From Candidula unifasciata (Eukaryota > Mollusca > Gastropoda > Stylommatophora > Geomitridae), in assembly GCA_905116865.2 (NCBI GenBank), contig CAJHNH020007534.1:489412-553411 (forward strand): DNA of 64,000 nt, given 5' to 3'. The translations under genes were made by a program, and so were the position numbers. Positions 32,678-42,785 of this stretch are shown piece by piece. The notes under the pieces were generated by a model that was given only the letters and a program-made list of their open reading frames with translations, had not been told where the DNA came from and ran no database searches. Each line of letters starts with the position of its first letter. The first letter of the stretch is position 1.

Positions 32678-35600
32678 ACCCCTAAAGTTGACTCACAAAA
32701 CATGAAGTGGGCTTATTATTTTCTCCACAAAAGGGCCACGGAACCCATACAGGGCAGACATGAGATCAAAAAGTCATGAAATATACTACAAAATATTACC
32801 ATTTATAGGTTACTGTTTTCAGAAACTTTTGAATGTTGAATTAAGAATCGACATCTAATCACTTGGGGCACCACCATAAGCATCCCGTCCCCATCTTCAG
32901 CAGCAAGCGAAGGGTTAAAATTCCGATGGTACCAGTAACTGTCTGACTGTATATCTGTCTCGTCTTTCCCCTAATACTTTTGAATCTAAATCCAAGTTGA
33001 GACTGGACTACTGCACTTCACTAACGAATAAGTTTTTTTTACCGATCAGTAACACAAACAATTAAAATACAGGTCTTCTTCTTCTTGGTCAATCCTTCGG
33101 TCAGAAAACTTAATCAAGAGGTCAGAAGCACTCAGGAGGGCTGCTGTGCAGTCAGATCTTCCAGTGTACCATACAGCTTTGTCCTGACTGGGGTAGGAGC
33201 AGGCCAGATGGTGTCTCTGTTAGTAATATACACTTAATTTGTTTCTTCTTCTTCCTCTTTGCGCTCATCGGCTGTCAACTCCGGCAGAAAGTTCTGGTTG
33301 TTCATCCACCTGTGGACTTTAGACTTGTTCCAGAACCTGAGTGTTGCATGCACATCCGTTTTACAGATCTGACGTATTTGTATGCAGACTGGATATGCAC
33401 TCTGACTTTAAAAGAAACCCCCAATTAGTTTACTCTTACCACATGCTTGTTAGGGAGGCAGTGGGTCTATTCTGGTTTTTCCTGCAATGGGGCCCTGGAA
33501 CCCACATAGGGAAGTGTGTTTTGTTGTTGCTTTGTTTAAAAAAAATGTTTTTTTTTCACACTTTGAGGAATTCTTTGTGCAGGTTCGGGGGTCACAAGAA
33601 GAAAGGGGGTAGGGGAGATAAGCCAACAACAAGCACGTCATGAAAGGCGACAAGTTAAGGCGTCTTTACTTTAAAATCAGAGTGGATCCGCCCAAGAGGC
33701 AAGGAAGCAACAGTCTGTATATAAATAAGCCAGATCTGTAAAACGGAGGCGCATGCACAGTTCGAGTTCTGGAACAAGACCAAAGACCAGAAGAGGACAA
33801 ACAACCAGAACTGTCCACTGGTGAACACTAGGAAGAAGAAGAAGAGGATACTTTTAGGAATCGTTTCCAAAGTATGTCTTGCAGAGGTGTTGAAAAATAC
33901 ATGTGATGTCTTGTGCTGTACTCACCTGATAGGTCCATTAGCTTGGATTTCAGCCATCATTTTTTCCCGCCCTGAAACGGGTCCATAATCACCAACTTTC
34001 CATCGTTGAAAGTTTGTAACTTTTGTGCAGGTGCCATCATGACTGCAGGTTTTGCAGGTGTTTTCATCGCTGCACTCTGTAACATAGATTTGTTAGTGTT
34101 TCATTTACCAACCATCATTACTATCAATCAGCAGGTAATGTACAGAAACTGACTCTCTTGACAGCGCAATTGAAAGTCTCTTCTTCTCTAGTCAATTCTC
34201 TAGTGCTATTTGCTTTCATAGCTAATGCATCTCCATGTCTTGTGTCCACCTGTGCAGAGGCCGAACTTTGCCTCGTTTACTGGAAAATTTACCCTCTATC
34301 ACTGAACCCTCTAGCCCACCATGACACTTGAATGTTTATTGTTGAATTAAGAATCGAAATCACAGCACTTGGAACACACCCATAAGTGCTCCGTCCCCAT
34401 CTTCAGCAGCAAGCAAAGAGTTAAAATTCCATGGGTCCTATAAACTGTCTGATTGTACATCCCTCTAGCCTTTCCCCTGAGTGTTGAGGCAGATCCCCTT
34501 TAACTACTTGCAGTGCCATTCTCCTCAGACCATAATGATCTATTTGTTCCCCGGCACTGTTCACTAATGGCACTTAACATGGCCAAAATATCTCATTTCC
34601 TGACAAGATATTGTCTCATTTACTGATTGAAGAATCAATATCATAGCAAACCAAGCATATCCATAGGTTCTCCGTCCCTCACAGCAAATGTTTTAAGGTG
34701 TAGATACTAACCATTCCCATTGCACACTGATTATAAATTTGTCATTCTCTCTCACTCCTTGCCTGAGCTACACCAAAATCCTCATTCATACATTCTTGCA
34801 CATGTTATTTCACCTGATCTTGTGTCTTCTATCAGCAGTCGTTCCTAAATGGTTTTCAGAATGTCTTCTTTGTCTAATATGAGTGTTCCTGGAGCTTTCA
34901 CTTTTGTATCCAGAAAATGTCCCCTTTCACTTCCTCGCACTCCTGCATATCCCGGATAGAATTTCCACCCAAGTCCATCTAATGTTTACTTGCAGATTCT
35001 TGGTATCCACTCATGCTGTCCCAACCAACCAGCATTTAAGTAAATAGTTAAGGTATTTTCACCACAGGAAGGCTTTTCCTAATGTGGACGGGTCTTGCTA
35101 ATCACACTCGCCATCACTATGGGTTGTCATATGCCTCCTTGCCTTCTGGAAAGAGGGAAAGGTACCAACAATACTTCTTCTTCTTCGCATTCACCAGCTG
35201 TAAACTCGGGCAAACAGCTCTGGATGTTTGTCGACCTCTGGACTTTAGTTGTGTTTCAGAACCTGCGTGTTGCATGCACATCCGTTTCACAGATCTGGCT
35301 TATGTGTATGCAGACTCTTGGTTCCTTGCCTCTAGGGCAGATGTACTAAGCCTTTGAAGGAAACATACCCTAATCAGTTGCCTTTTATGACATGCTTGTT
35401 AGGGGCAACGGGTCTATTTCCCAAACCCTAACCTCCTCCTCCCCCCACCCCTCCCCCAATGGGGCCTCGGAAGACTAGTATTCAAAATCAATTTCTGGTG
35501 ACCAACCTCCATTTTTGGCCTGATAGTTGTTACAAGTCTCATCGGGGATGCCGGTGTTATGAGCATACTCCCATACTCCACTGTGGTCTCCACCTTGGCA

Positions 35601-38600
35601 GCTGCCAGCGTTGGCACAGTCGATCACCTCCTGGGCTGACAAGTAAGCACTGGGCCATGCTCCGCCACGCTTGATGTTAATGCGGTCTGCAAAGGAGCTG
35701 GTTGATCCCATTGCCCAGCATGATCCACAATCTGTCAAATATACAAACATAACATGTATGAGATTTATTATGAAAACACTATCGTTATGAAATGATGCTC
35801 CTTTGAAGTTTGAATACATCTGTCTAAGAGGCAAGGAACCAACAGTACCAAAAAAAATACATCTTACTTTTTGAAGGAATTTGCAGCCGGCGAACACGAA
35901 GAAGAAGAAATTACTGTAAGATTTTTCAGTGTGCTCTTAGCCTTTTTTCTTGTCTTTTATCCCCATTGGAGAAGAGGCCCTCAACCAACTCACTGCAAGT
36001 CATTCTAGCCTTGGCTATTGCAACCAGTTCTCTCTATCGTTTTATCTTCACTCTCTAGCTTCCTTTGCCATGTGTTTTTTGGTTTTCTTTTATTTCTGTG
36101 CCCCTGGGCAAAGATATTCTAGTTATATTGTTCTCAGGTTTTCTCATTGTGTGCCCTATCCAATAACAGTGTCTTTTCTTCACCTGTTGGTCCACTGGAA
36201 CTTGTTTAGTTCTCTCCCAAAACTCTACATTAGTGATTCTATCCTATGTTCTGCACAGGCACCAGTTTTTGAATGTTTGTAGTTTATTGGTAATTGCCTT
36301 TGGTTGGTTGGTTTTTGTGGCTATTGTTTACATAGAATGAGGTAGCCAACTCCTAGCCCAACCCTACCATCAGCCTTACCGAGGATTCGAACCTGGTTTT
36401 CCCGCTTCAGAGCCCAATGTTCTAACTGTTTGGCTAAAGCCGCTCCTCCTTAGTGTGCAAGAGCTGATTAATCTCCTTGAAATTATTTTCAGGAAAAACT
36501 TCTTCAAATACAGCATGGGCATTGTTTACTCTTCAATATATAGATTTTGGTCCAAGTAGAGTTGAGTTTATTCAAGAACCAAAACTCGGGACATTCCCAA
36601 AAGGGCTCAATGTTTTGAACCAAATGACTAATGATGTTTGATATATTCATGTTGAAGTACGATGGAAATTGAGAAAAGAAAGCAGAACTTACACTGGGGA
36701 ATGTGCTGATTACGTGTGGTACTGGCATAGTTTTTCCCGCTGATATTTCTCCAGTCCAGTGCTGTTGGTAGAGCTGCTATATATGCTGGATCTTCAAAGG
36801 CACGAGGCTTGGTTCTGAAAGAGGACAGTCATATAAGGTTGACAAACAATTATAATGCTGCACACTATAGACTATTTAATTATATTAATACAAACTAGAA
36901 ATTACCTTCCAATATTTTTTTTAGTTTAAAGAGGAATTATAAGTCCAAATATGTAATTCCACTATTGGTTAGAAGGAGTTAAAAGAAGTTCAGACCATAG
37001 TTTCAGTATCAATAAAGGGTTAGGTTTCAGTTGGGTCTCCCCAAACAAAGCAGGTCACTTTTCATTTACAAGTTTGTTGGGCTGGTCTACTTTTTTGCAG
37101 GTTACGGTGTGCCACTCTGCTGTTTGCTTTCTGGGTTGTTTTGCATTTACAATTTTATTCCGAGAAAGAGAATGCCTGTGACACATGTTGCAGCACCCTC
37201 TAGGGGAGTTGTGTAAGACCCAGTTTTTCCATGTTTTTGGAGTGCTAAAAGTGATAGCGATATCAATGGCATTGCAGAACACCCCTGTAACCTTGTGCCA
37301 AGGTTAGGTGGCTCAAGGTCTACAATAAGAAGTGAGCTAGTGTGTATATGGGCGGGATCTGGGGAACGAAACATTACTTTTACCAAATAATGTAGTACCA
37401 CAAGACAGGCATTATAAGTTTACCTTCATTCGAAATTGGGGTACATCGGCCTAATAGACAAGGTAATAATAGACCGCACAGATCTGTAAAAAGATGCCCA
37501 TGCAAAACTTGTCTCATAGAAGAAAGAAAAAGTCCATAAATGGATGACCGAGTGCTTTCCACCAGGTTTTACAGCCGGTGAAGGCAAACAAATTAACCTA
37601 GTCAACTCAATTAATTAGTCTTAGTTGAGGTTTCCACTTCATTGCAATTGGGTTTCCCCATATTTTCTCCATTCCTGCGCCAGTGAAAATCAAATCTTCT
37701 TCTTCTTCTTCTTCATGTTCACCAGCTGTAAATTCCGGCAGAATTCTGGTTGTTCATCCACTTTTGGACTGCAGTCCTGTTTCAGAACCTGAGTGTTGCA
37801 TGTGCATCTGTTTTACAAATCTGACTCATTTGTATGCAGACTGCTGGTTCCTTGCCTCTCAGGCAGATGAACTCCTAATTCGAAGGAAGTTCCCAATCAG
37901 TCGACTCTTACGACATGCTTTTGGGTAGGCAGCGGGTCTATTCATGTTTTCCCTATAAAAGGCCCTGGAACCCACATGGAGAGAAAATCAAATGAAATGT
38001 CCCTCACTGTCCCACTGGAAAAACTGGTGAACAAACAATAAGTCCAGGATCAATCCAGAAATATGCACATGCAGTAAATAAATTTGACAGTTGCTAGAGA
38101 CACACAATACTCAATAAATGAGCACTGTTAGTAAAACAGTATGAGCTGATTCAGTACTAGTTTTTTGTCTTAATAACACGACAGGACATGACATGCCTTA
38201 AAAGTAATCCCGTTCAATAAGCACAGGCAAAAAAACAAAATGTATAGAAACATTTCTGCCTGATGTTTCATCTTTATTTGACATCCTATGATCCTTGATG
38301 TCAAGGAAGTAGATGACTTGACTTGACTTTCTACCCCACCAGGACATCACACAAGCGATAAACACCCGATGACACAAAGTGACACCATGCGGATGAGGAT
38401 CACCGTGGAGATGTCCCAGAAACCGCGTTCAGACAATTGGCCAAATTGATGGCCTGCCTATATTGCGGCCCCTGGCAAAAGCCAGAGTGGGGCTTCAAAT
38501 AACAAAAAATTACGTCCTAAGAAGGACGTAACGAATATCTAATTAAGGAAGTAGATAGATATGACTTGTTACTTGTTTATATTGGTTTGCAAGTCCAGAA

Positions 38601-38895
38601 AATGCATGAATATTTCATAAAATAATAATGCATAACTTATTCGTTTCTAATTTCTATGTCTCCAAATGTATACTTACTTAACAAACTGAGCTGGATCAGA
38701 CAAGTTGGTTTTCTTAACGTAGCAAGGCGACGATTTTCTTCCGGTTTTCCTTGAATCAAATTGAAAGCCATTTTTCTCAGACTGGACATGAAGTACCGCA
38801 GATTCCCTGAAATATTCTGGCCTGCATTCTACAAAGACCACAGCCGCTAAAAAAGTAACGCTGAAAACACAGAAAGTAACCGTGAATGCTCCCAT
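25304..38895 (-). CDS. CTSZ: Cathepsin Z/X-like cysteine protease, copy B (7 exons)
   Basis: Second tandem paralogue. Complement exons are 38895-38678, 36814-36693, 35731-35507, 34076-33926, 32375-32300, 29837-29751 and 25408-25304, with the same phases as copy A. The product is 327 residues: signal peptide to about residue 24, propeptide Cys58 in SPCYVKK, HIPQYCGSC with Cys118, His267 in [11 protein letters not shown] and Asn287 in RNSWG. Residue for residue it is closer to copy C than to A. The exon 3 donor reads gttggt rather than the gtgag of A and C. Intron 6 is inflated to 4.3 kb by an 84-bp minisatellite, and intron 5 holds a Jockey-like LINE. Its promoter keeps the E-box but its distal part is replaced by LINE sequence. 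The poly(A) signal is the variant AGTAAA. Intact, so probably functional. Confidence 0.94.
25578..26925 (-). repeat. 84-bp minisatellite made from a LINE C-terminus
   Basis: About 16 units of 84 bp in intron 6 of copy B. Each unit encodes a 28-residue minus-strand string [16 protein letters not shown] plus [10 protein letters not shown], which is also the end of the LINE ORF seen at 26925-27240. Both strands are free of stops in one frame across many units. One unit near 26341 has an extra base and one near 26839 lacks two. Confidence 0.95.
26925..27240 (-). mobile_element. LINE ORF2 C-terminal fragment, source of the 84-bp array
   Basis: Minus strand reads [20 protein letters not shown], then [21 protein letters not shown], leading straight into [17 protein letters not shown]. 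This is the basic GRP-rich end of an endonuclease-RT LINE. Confidence 0.8.
27308..27432. repeat. 41-bp tandem repeat, three units
   Basis: Units begin aggacagtgttggacagcga and follow each other at 41 bp. Confidence 0.9.
27432..28045. other. Intron 6 of copy B, no recognised element
   Basis: No domain or matching repeat found apart from a short GATGAT run near 27975. Confidence 0.4.
28050..28560. mobile_element. GAA-family element (plus) followed by LINE 3' fragment (minus)
   Basis: 28050-28240 starts cctgtgtgggctcctaggcc and has poly(G) at 28090-28103. 28310-28560 matches the LINE end at 29090-29440 (words gatagattatctatatctgc, caatgttgt). Confidence 0.6.
28775..28990 (+). repeat. GAA-tailed short element
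   Basis: Has gcatctgccttagatgcaag, gtcagatctgtaaaactgat and ccagaactttctgccgg. Confidence 0.65.
29090..29715 (-). mobile_element. LINE 3' end with RNase H tail and zinc knuckle
   Basis: Minus strand reads [20 protein letters not shown], later SVRKPHK, then the decayed tail FRTGHNRL and [11 protein letters not shown]. Ends about 35 bp from exon 6 of copy B. Confidence 0.75.
29751..29837 (-). CDS. CTSZ: cathepsin Z copy B exon 6 (catalytic His and Asn)
   Basis: Encodes [12 protein letters not shown] with His267 and [13 protein letters not shown] with Asn287. Phase 0 on both sides. Confidence 0.93.
30184..31925 (-). mobile_element. Jockey-like LINE with RT and RNase H remnants, in copy B intron 5
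   Basis: Minus strand: [13 protein letters not shown] and LTFADDILA (RT catalytic Asp pair) near 31900-31800. Then [37 protein letters not shown], and [15 protein letters not shown] with [13 protein letters not shown] near 30540-30220. Stops and shifts are present, for example a stop before GSAISPVLF. Lost its 5' end. Confidence 0.8.
31926..32285 (-). mobile_element. RNase-H LINE 3' end next to exon 5 of copy B
   Basis: Reads [35 protein letters not shown] and [14 protein letters not shown], matching 41282-41752. Ends about 15 bp before exon 5. Confidence 0.75.
32300..32375 (-). CDS. CTSZ: cathepsin Z copy B exon 5
   Basis: A 76-nt exon encoding [20 protein letters not shown] and ending NPSPG, before a gtaagt donor. 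Confidence 0.9.
32465..32760 (-). repeat. GAA-tailed element with a 45-base poly(C)
   Basis: Nearly full-length copy. The short C run of the element is expanded to 45 consecutive C at 32633-32677. Confidence 0.8.
32825..33000 (-). mobile_element. Jockey-type LINE tail
   Basis: Plus strand words ttgaattaagaatcgacatc and catcttcagcagcaagcgaa, as in the other tails. Confidence 0.6.
33245..33515 (-). repeat. GAA-tailed short element
   Basis: Plus strand ttcttcttcctctttgcgct through to aacccacatagggaagt; nearly complete. Confidence 0.75.
33575..33845 (+). repeat. GAA-tailed short element
   Basis: Has caacaagcacgtcatgaaag, ccagatctgtaaaacggagg and ends ggaagaagaagaagagga. Forms an inverted pair with 33245-33515. 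Confidence 0.75.
33926..34076 (-). CDS. CTSZ: cathepsin Z copy B exon 4
   Basis: Encodes [37 protein letters not shown] and NGPI. It is 151 nt, as in A and C. Confidence 0.92.
34320..35080 (-). mobile_element. Two adjoining Jockey-type LINE tails
   Basis: Plus strand ttgaattaagaatcgaaatc, catcttcagcagcaagcaaa and ctcctcagaccataatgatc in the first; a more diverged tail follows. In intron 3 of copy B. Confidence 0.55.
35168..35475 (-). repeat. GAA-tailed short element next to exon 3
   Basis: Plus strand cttcttcttcgcattcacca through to caatggggcctcgg, ending about 30 bp from exon 3 of copy B. Confidence 0.75.
35507..35731 (-). CDS. CTSZ: cathepsin Z copy B exon 3 (active-site Cys)
   Basis: Encodes [29 protein letters not shown] and [15 protein letters not shown]. 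The predicted donor is gttggt, weaker than the gtgag used in A and C, which could lower splicing efficiency. Confidence 0.93.
35787..35915 (+). repeat. GAA-tailed short element, partial
   Basis: Starts gctcctttgaagtttg and ends cggcgaacacgaagaagaag. Confidence 0.6.
35960..36310 (-). mobile_element. LINE C-terminal fragment
   Basis: Same family as 3630-4010: plus strand gttctcaggttttctcattg and ggtccactggaacttgttta. Intron 2 of copy B. Confidence 0.6.
36330..36445 (-). mobile_element. tRNA-like SINE head
   Basis: Minus strand reads tagccaaacagttagaac then a B-box-like ggttcgaatcc. No body recognised. Confidence 0.4.
36693..36814 (-). CDS. CTSZ: cathepsin Z copy B exon 2
   Basis: Encodes [15 protein letters not shown], the mature N-terminus with [13 protein letters not shown], and NQHIPQ. 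Phase 2 in, phase 1 out, 122 nt as in the other copies. Confidence 0.93.
37425..37985. repeat. Inverted pair of GAA-family elements
   Basis: 37425-37595 lies on plus (ends ttttacagccggtgaaggc). 37692-37985 lies on minus and starts ttcttcttcttcttcatgtt. In intron 1 of copy B. Confidence 0.7.
37985..38300. other. Intron 1 of copy B, no recognised element
   Basis: AT-rich with no exon, domain or clear repeat match. Confidence 0.4.
38315..38544 (+). mobile_element. 225-230 bp retroposon, copy 2 (copy B intron 1)
   Basis: Flanked by perfect 12-bp duplications aaggaagtagat (38303-38314 and 38545-38556). Its 3' hairpin is TTACGTCCT-aaga-AGGACGTAA, a 9-bp stem. Confidence 0.85.
38678..38895 (-). 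CDS. CTSZ: cathepsin Z copy B exon 1
   Basis: Starts [13 protein letters not shown]; a hydrophobic signal peptide is followed by a propeptide with Cys58 and a possible glycosylation site NLS. It is four residues longer than the copy A exon because of an insertion near [10 protein letters not shown]. Confidence 0.92.
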
Positions 38896-38944
38896 ACCTA
38901 AAGAAACTGGTGTAAAAGTTTAGAAAAGTAAAAATATTAAAGAT

Positions 38945-39050
38945 AACAGAAAGCGAATGTGGTATCTATGACTGTGAAGTAATATCGTCTGCTCTTATAT
39001 TGTTGCATCACGTGATTTGAGTGATCATGTGATTCACATGTGATGAACAT
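38945..39050 (-). promoter_or_regulatory. Promoter block of cathepsin copy B with E-boxes
   Basis: It contains the palindrome ATCACGTGAT at 39007-39016, about 114 bp upstream of the ATG, followed by ATCATGTGAT (39024-39033) and TCACATGTGA (39034-39043). Alignment with A and C stops near 39050, where a LINE tail begins. Confidence 0.55.
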
Positions 39051-39054
39051 TTCA

Positions 39055-39203
39055 CTAAGGGGATAAGACGTTTCATTAACCAACATAGAACAGGCGTCAT
39101 CAGTCGTTTTACACTTGTGGAGATTTTGAGGAGGAGATCGGAGCACCTATGGATCTGTCCGGAGTGCTGTGATGATAATCCTTTCCAATCGCTAATGTGA
39201 ACC
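39055..39203 (+). mobile_element. RNase-H LINE tail upstream of copy B
   Basis: Reads FINQHRTGVI-like remnants and EHLWICPECCDDNP. It replaces the distal promoter sequence that copies A and C share. Confidence 0.65.
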
Positions 39204-39429
39204 GACTGACTAACTGACTTTCTACCCAACCAGTACATCACACAAGCGATAAACACCCGATGACCCAATGTGCCACCGTGTGGATGAGGACCACAGTGGA
39301 GAGGTCCCAGAAACAGCTTTCAGCCATTAGACCATATGTATGGTCGGGCTATATTGCGGCCCCTGACAAGAGCCAGGGTGGGGCTTCGTAATATAGAAAA
39401 ATTGCATCTCACAAGGAGATGACAGGATA
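39204..39429 (+). mobile_element. 225-230 bp retroposon, copy 3
   Basis: Flanked by taatgtgaacc (39193-39203) and taatgcgaacc (39430-39440), 10 of 11 identical. The hairpin CATCTC-acaag-GAGATG differs from the other copies at three paired positions, all compensated. Confidence 0.75.
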
Positions 39430-40770
39430 TAATGCGAACCTTTTAAAATCCATATTTATAGCTCTGCCAAAGAAACCATACACTTTAAAATGTGAAGACC
39501 ATCGCACAATAAGTATTATGAGTCACATGACTAAGATTTTACTGAGAATAGTTATGAGAAGAATAAGAAACAAAATTAAACCAGAAAACACCGATGAACA
39601 ATGTGGATTTGTAGAAGGAAAAGGTACAAACAATGCCATATACATCCTAAGGACATTGTCAGAAAGAGCTATAGAAGTAAAGACTGGTTTGTAATTATGC
39701 TTCATAGACTATACAAAAGCATTTGACTGTGTGAAGCCTGAAGAAGTAACCAAACTGTTAGAAAAATTAAACATTGATGGGAAAGATCTACGAAAAATAT
39801 GTTTTGGCAGTAAACAGCAGCTATAAGAATTAACAACTGTTTAGGTACATTTCAAAGCATAAAGAGGGGCGTACGACAAGGATGTGTACTGTCACCTGAT
39901 TTGTTTTTAATATACAGTGAATAAATAATGAGATCTTTAATTGATATGATCGGAATTGTGGTTGGTGGGCACAATATAAACAAATTACGTTATGCTAATG
40001 ACACAGTCTTGATAGCAACAAGTCAGAAAAAACTACAGGAAATGATAGACATTGTGGTGCTAGAAAGGGGAAGAATGGGCCTCAGTTTGAATAATGGAAA
40101 GACAGAAGTAATGGTGGTATCAAAGAAACGAATTATTCCTAAATGTGTAATAAAAGTTGATGGTGTTATTTTGGGACAAGTACAGAAATTTAAGTATCTG
40201 GGCACATGGATAACATTAGATGGAAGATGCATAACTGAGATAAGAAACAGAATAGGACAGGCAAAAACTGCATGTTATAAAATGACGAACATCTTGTGCA
40301 ATATATCCTTGTCATTGAGAGTTAGAAAAAGAATTCTTGCTTGCTGCATACATCCAGTTTTAACATACAGCTGTGAATCCAGGACAATCGGCCAAACAAT
40401 TTCTTGAGGCCTCAGAGATGTGGTTTTACAGAAGAATGCTTAGAATATCTTGAACAGCCAAAAAGAGCAACCAGGAGGTTTTGAAAGAAGCGGGAGCCTG
40501 AAGACAATTTATCACAGACATCAGAAGGAGACAGTCATCATTTTTCGGCAATGTTATGATAAGAGTAAAAATATAACATGTTGTGACCACTGGAGAGATC
40601 TGTGGAAGGAGGTATAGAGGAAGACAACGAGAGAAGATTCACTTGACAGTCTTGTTGCATGGCATGGAGGTGTGTCGGCACACGAACTGATACATGCTGC
40701 ACGAGATCGCAGAATGTGGAGAGGAATGATCGCCCACGCCAGTCGGCAAGGCACCTGATGATGATGATGA
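39430..40770 (+). mobile_element. LINE reverse transcriptase, 5'-truncated and decayed
   Basis: Plus strand shows LPKKPYTLKCEDHRTISIMS, DEQCGFVEGKGTNNAIYILR, CFIDYTKAFDCVKPEE (RT motif), then YANDTVLIATSQKKLQEMID in place of the usual F/YADD, GLSLNNGKTEVMVVSKKR, KYLGTWITLDGR and MWFYRRMLRIS. It ends with QSSFFGNVMIR and GRRYRGRQREK before a GATGATGAT run. At least four stops or shifts. This family's GRP-rich end is related to the fragment that seeded the 84-bp array. Confidence 0.85.
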
Positions 40771-41029
40771 TGATGATTCACTGTCTTGTGATGATCATTA
40801 ACAATACGGCGCTGTCGTGATTTAATTAACTCTTTTTGGTGGTAAACCATTAGGCATTTTGTCTGCTGATATTGAAATACCTAATAAACAACAACAAGAA
40901 AACAACAACAACAAAAAACGGCAAAAGCATCATTATTAGCCTTTGAAATAATTTATATTCCCCCCCCCCCCCCCCACATTATTTCGTTTTATTTTTCTTC
41001 CTTTTTCTTTTACATTTTATCAAGAGAAT

Positions 41030-41755
41030 CCTGTTGCTGTTAATGCAGAGGTCAACGCTCTCATCGGTGAAAATTCAGACGAAGCAGATGCAATAATCTA
41101 TACAGACGGATCCGTTATACGCCAAAGAAGAAGCGCATGGGCATTTTACAGCACGCTCAGCGGGCAGAACAGTCAAAGAAGCCAACGGCGCCTTCTCCAT
41201 GACAACCAGCAGCATGACGATGGAGGTGATGGCAGTGACACAAGCGCTTGCCTGGCTTGAAACACAAAAATACACCCGCGCGTGTGTATACTCAGTGATT
41301 CAATGAATATGATCCGGAGGGTTCAGGCAGGTTCAGTGCGAAGACAATGGCTTGAATCATTACAGAAGTCCACTGTTCGTGGAGTCACCTTTATTTTTGT
41401 TCCGGGATACGCAGGCGTCGATGGAAATGAAAGAGCTGACAGGTTGGCTGGATCCGCTATCACTACCGACGGTCAGCCTATGGATCATGCTGATATTATC
41501 AATGCCCTCAGAGAAATGGGAAGAATAGAGGACTTTGGTGGCAGTGAATCCACATCACTCGCCAGAATGGCAGACTTGGGAATTAAGATCGGCACAGCAA
41601 AAAACGAGACGCACACCAGCTACGCCAGAAGACTTGTTAATCAACATAGAACTGGTACTATTAGCCATCGGACGTTGGGATTCATACTGAGGGGAGGATC
41701 TGAGCACCTATGGACATGTCCGGAGTGCAATGAGGATAACCCAACTAACTAACTA
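41030..41755 (+). mobile_element. RNase H domain and 3' end of a Jockey-like LINE
   Basis: AIIYTDGSVIRQRRSAWAF carries the first catalytic Asp. Two frameshifts follow (41140-41290), then VCILSDSMNMIRRVQAGSVR, GVTFIFVPGYAGVDGNERAD and, at the end, EHLWTCPECNEDNP. The open part is 41282-41752. This gives the reference for the many shorter tails in the window. Confidence 0.82.
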
Positions 41756-42225
41756 ACTAATTACATTTTATCGTCTAGTTTCGTGATATTTTGTTTTGCA
41801 ATTTTTACTTTTCTCAACCTTCGTTTAATTATATTTTAGCAGTTTTTTTTTTTTTTACTTTCGCTTTTATTTTATTTTATGATTTTGCTAAGTTAATGTT
41901 TTGTTTCGCAATATACCTGTTAATTTTTTTTTTCACTTTACTGTTGACCTTTGTTCATGTATCGTTTTACATTTTAAAAGATTTTTTCAGTTTTTCATTT
42001 AATGTGATTCTAATTCTTGGCAGTAATCTTTCTTAGTCTTGCAAGGATACATTTAATTGTTTTTTCCATGTTTTTTTCTCTTGTATCTATACACTTTCTG
42101 CTCTTTTCTGTTAATTCGTCCAGGTTTCATTTCGCAATAGCTCTTTCTGTCTGTCTAACCTATACGGATAATTCCTATGTAGTTGATTTCCAAGAATGAT
42201 AATATGAATGAATGAAATAACATCA
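41755..42225. other. T-rich intergenic stretch
   Basis: Long poly(T)-rich stretch with no coding signal. Confidence 0.5.
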
Positions 42226-42229
42226 TTGC

Positions 42230-42785
42230 AACTTGGACACCCCCACACAGACCCAGTCCCCTTTCTCCGTAGATAACCTTGGACACTCCCACACAGACCC
42301 TGTCCCCTTTCTCCGTAAATAACCTTGGACACACCCACACAGAACCTTTCTCTGTAGATAACCTTGGATATTCCCACACAGACCCTGTCCCCTTTCTCCG
42401 TAGATAACATTGGACACTCCCACATAGAACCTTTCTCTGTAGATAACCGTGGACTACCCACACAGACCCTGTCCCCTATCTCCGTTGATAACCTTGGACA
42501 CTTGAACACAGACCCTGTCCCCTTTCTCCGTAGATTACTTTGGACTCTCCCACAGAGACCCTGTCCCCTTTCTCCGTAGATAACCTTGGACATTCCCACA
42601 CAGCCCTGTCCCCTTTCTCCGTACATAACCTTGGACATTTCCACACAGATCCTTTCTCCGTAGATAACCTTGAACATTCCCACACAGCCCTGTTCCCTTT
42701 CTCCGTAGATAATCTTGGACACTTCCACACAGGCCCTGTCCCCTTTCTTAGTAGATATCCTGGGATATTCTGATACATACTCTGT
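42230..42785. repeat. 39-46 bp minisatellite
   Basis: About 13 units around gataaccttggacactccc followed by acacagaccctgtcccctttc; the shorter 39-bp form lacks part of the gaccctgtcccc segment. Intergenic between B and C. Confidence 0.9.

Noticed and set aside
32511..32705. Proline-rich peptide frame
   Set aside because: It is the translation of the 45-base poly(C) tract.
41282..41752. Host RNase H gene
   Set aside because: It is the 3' end of a LINE: TDGS motif lies in a shifted upstream frame and the C-terminus EHLWTCPEC recurs in many tails.
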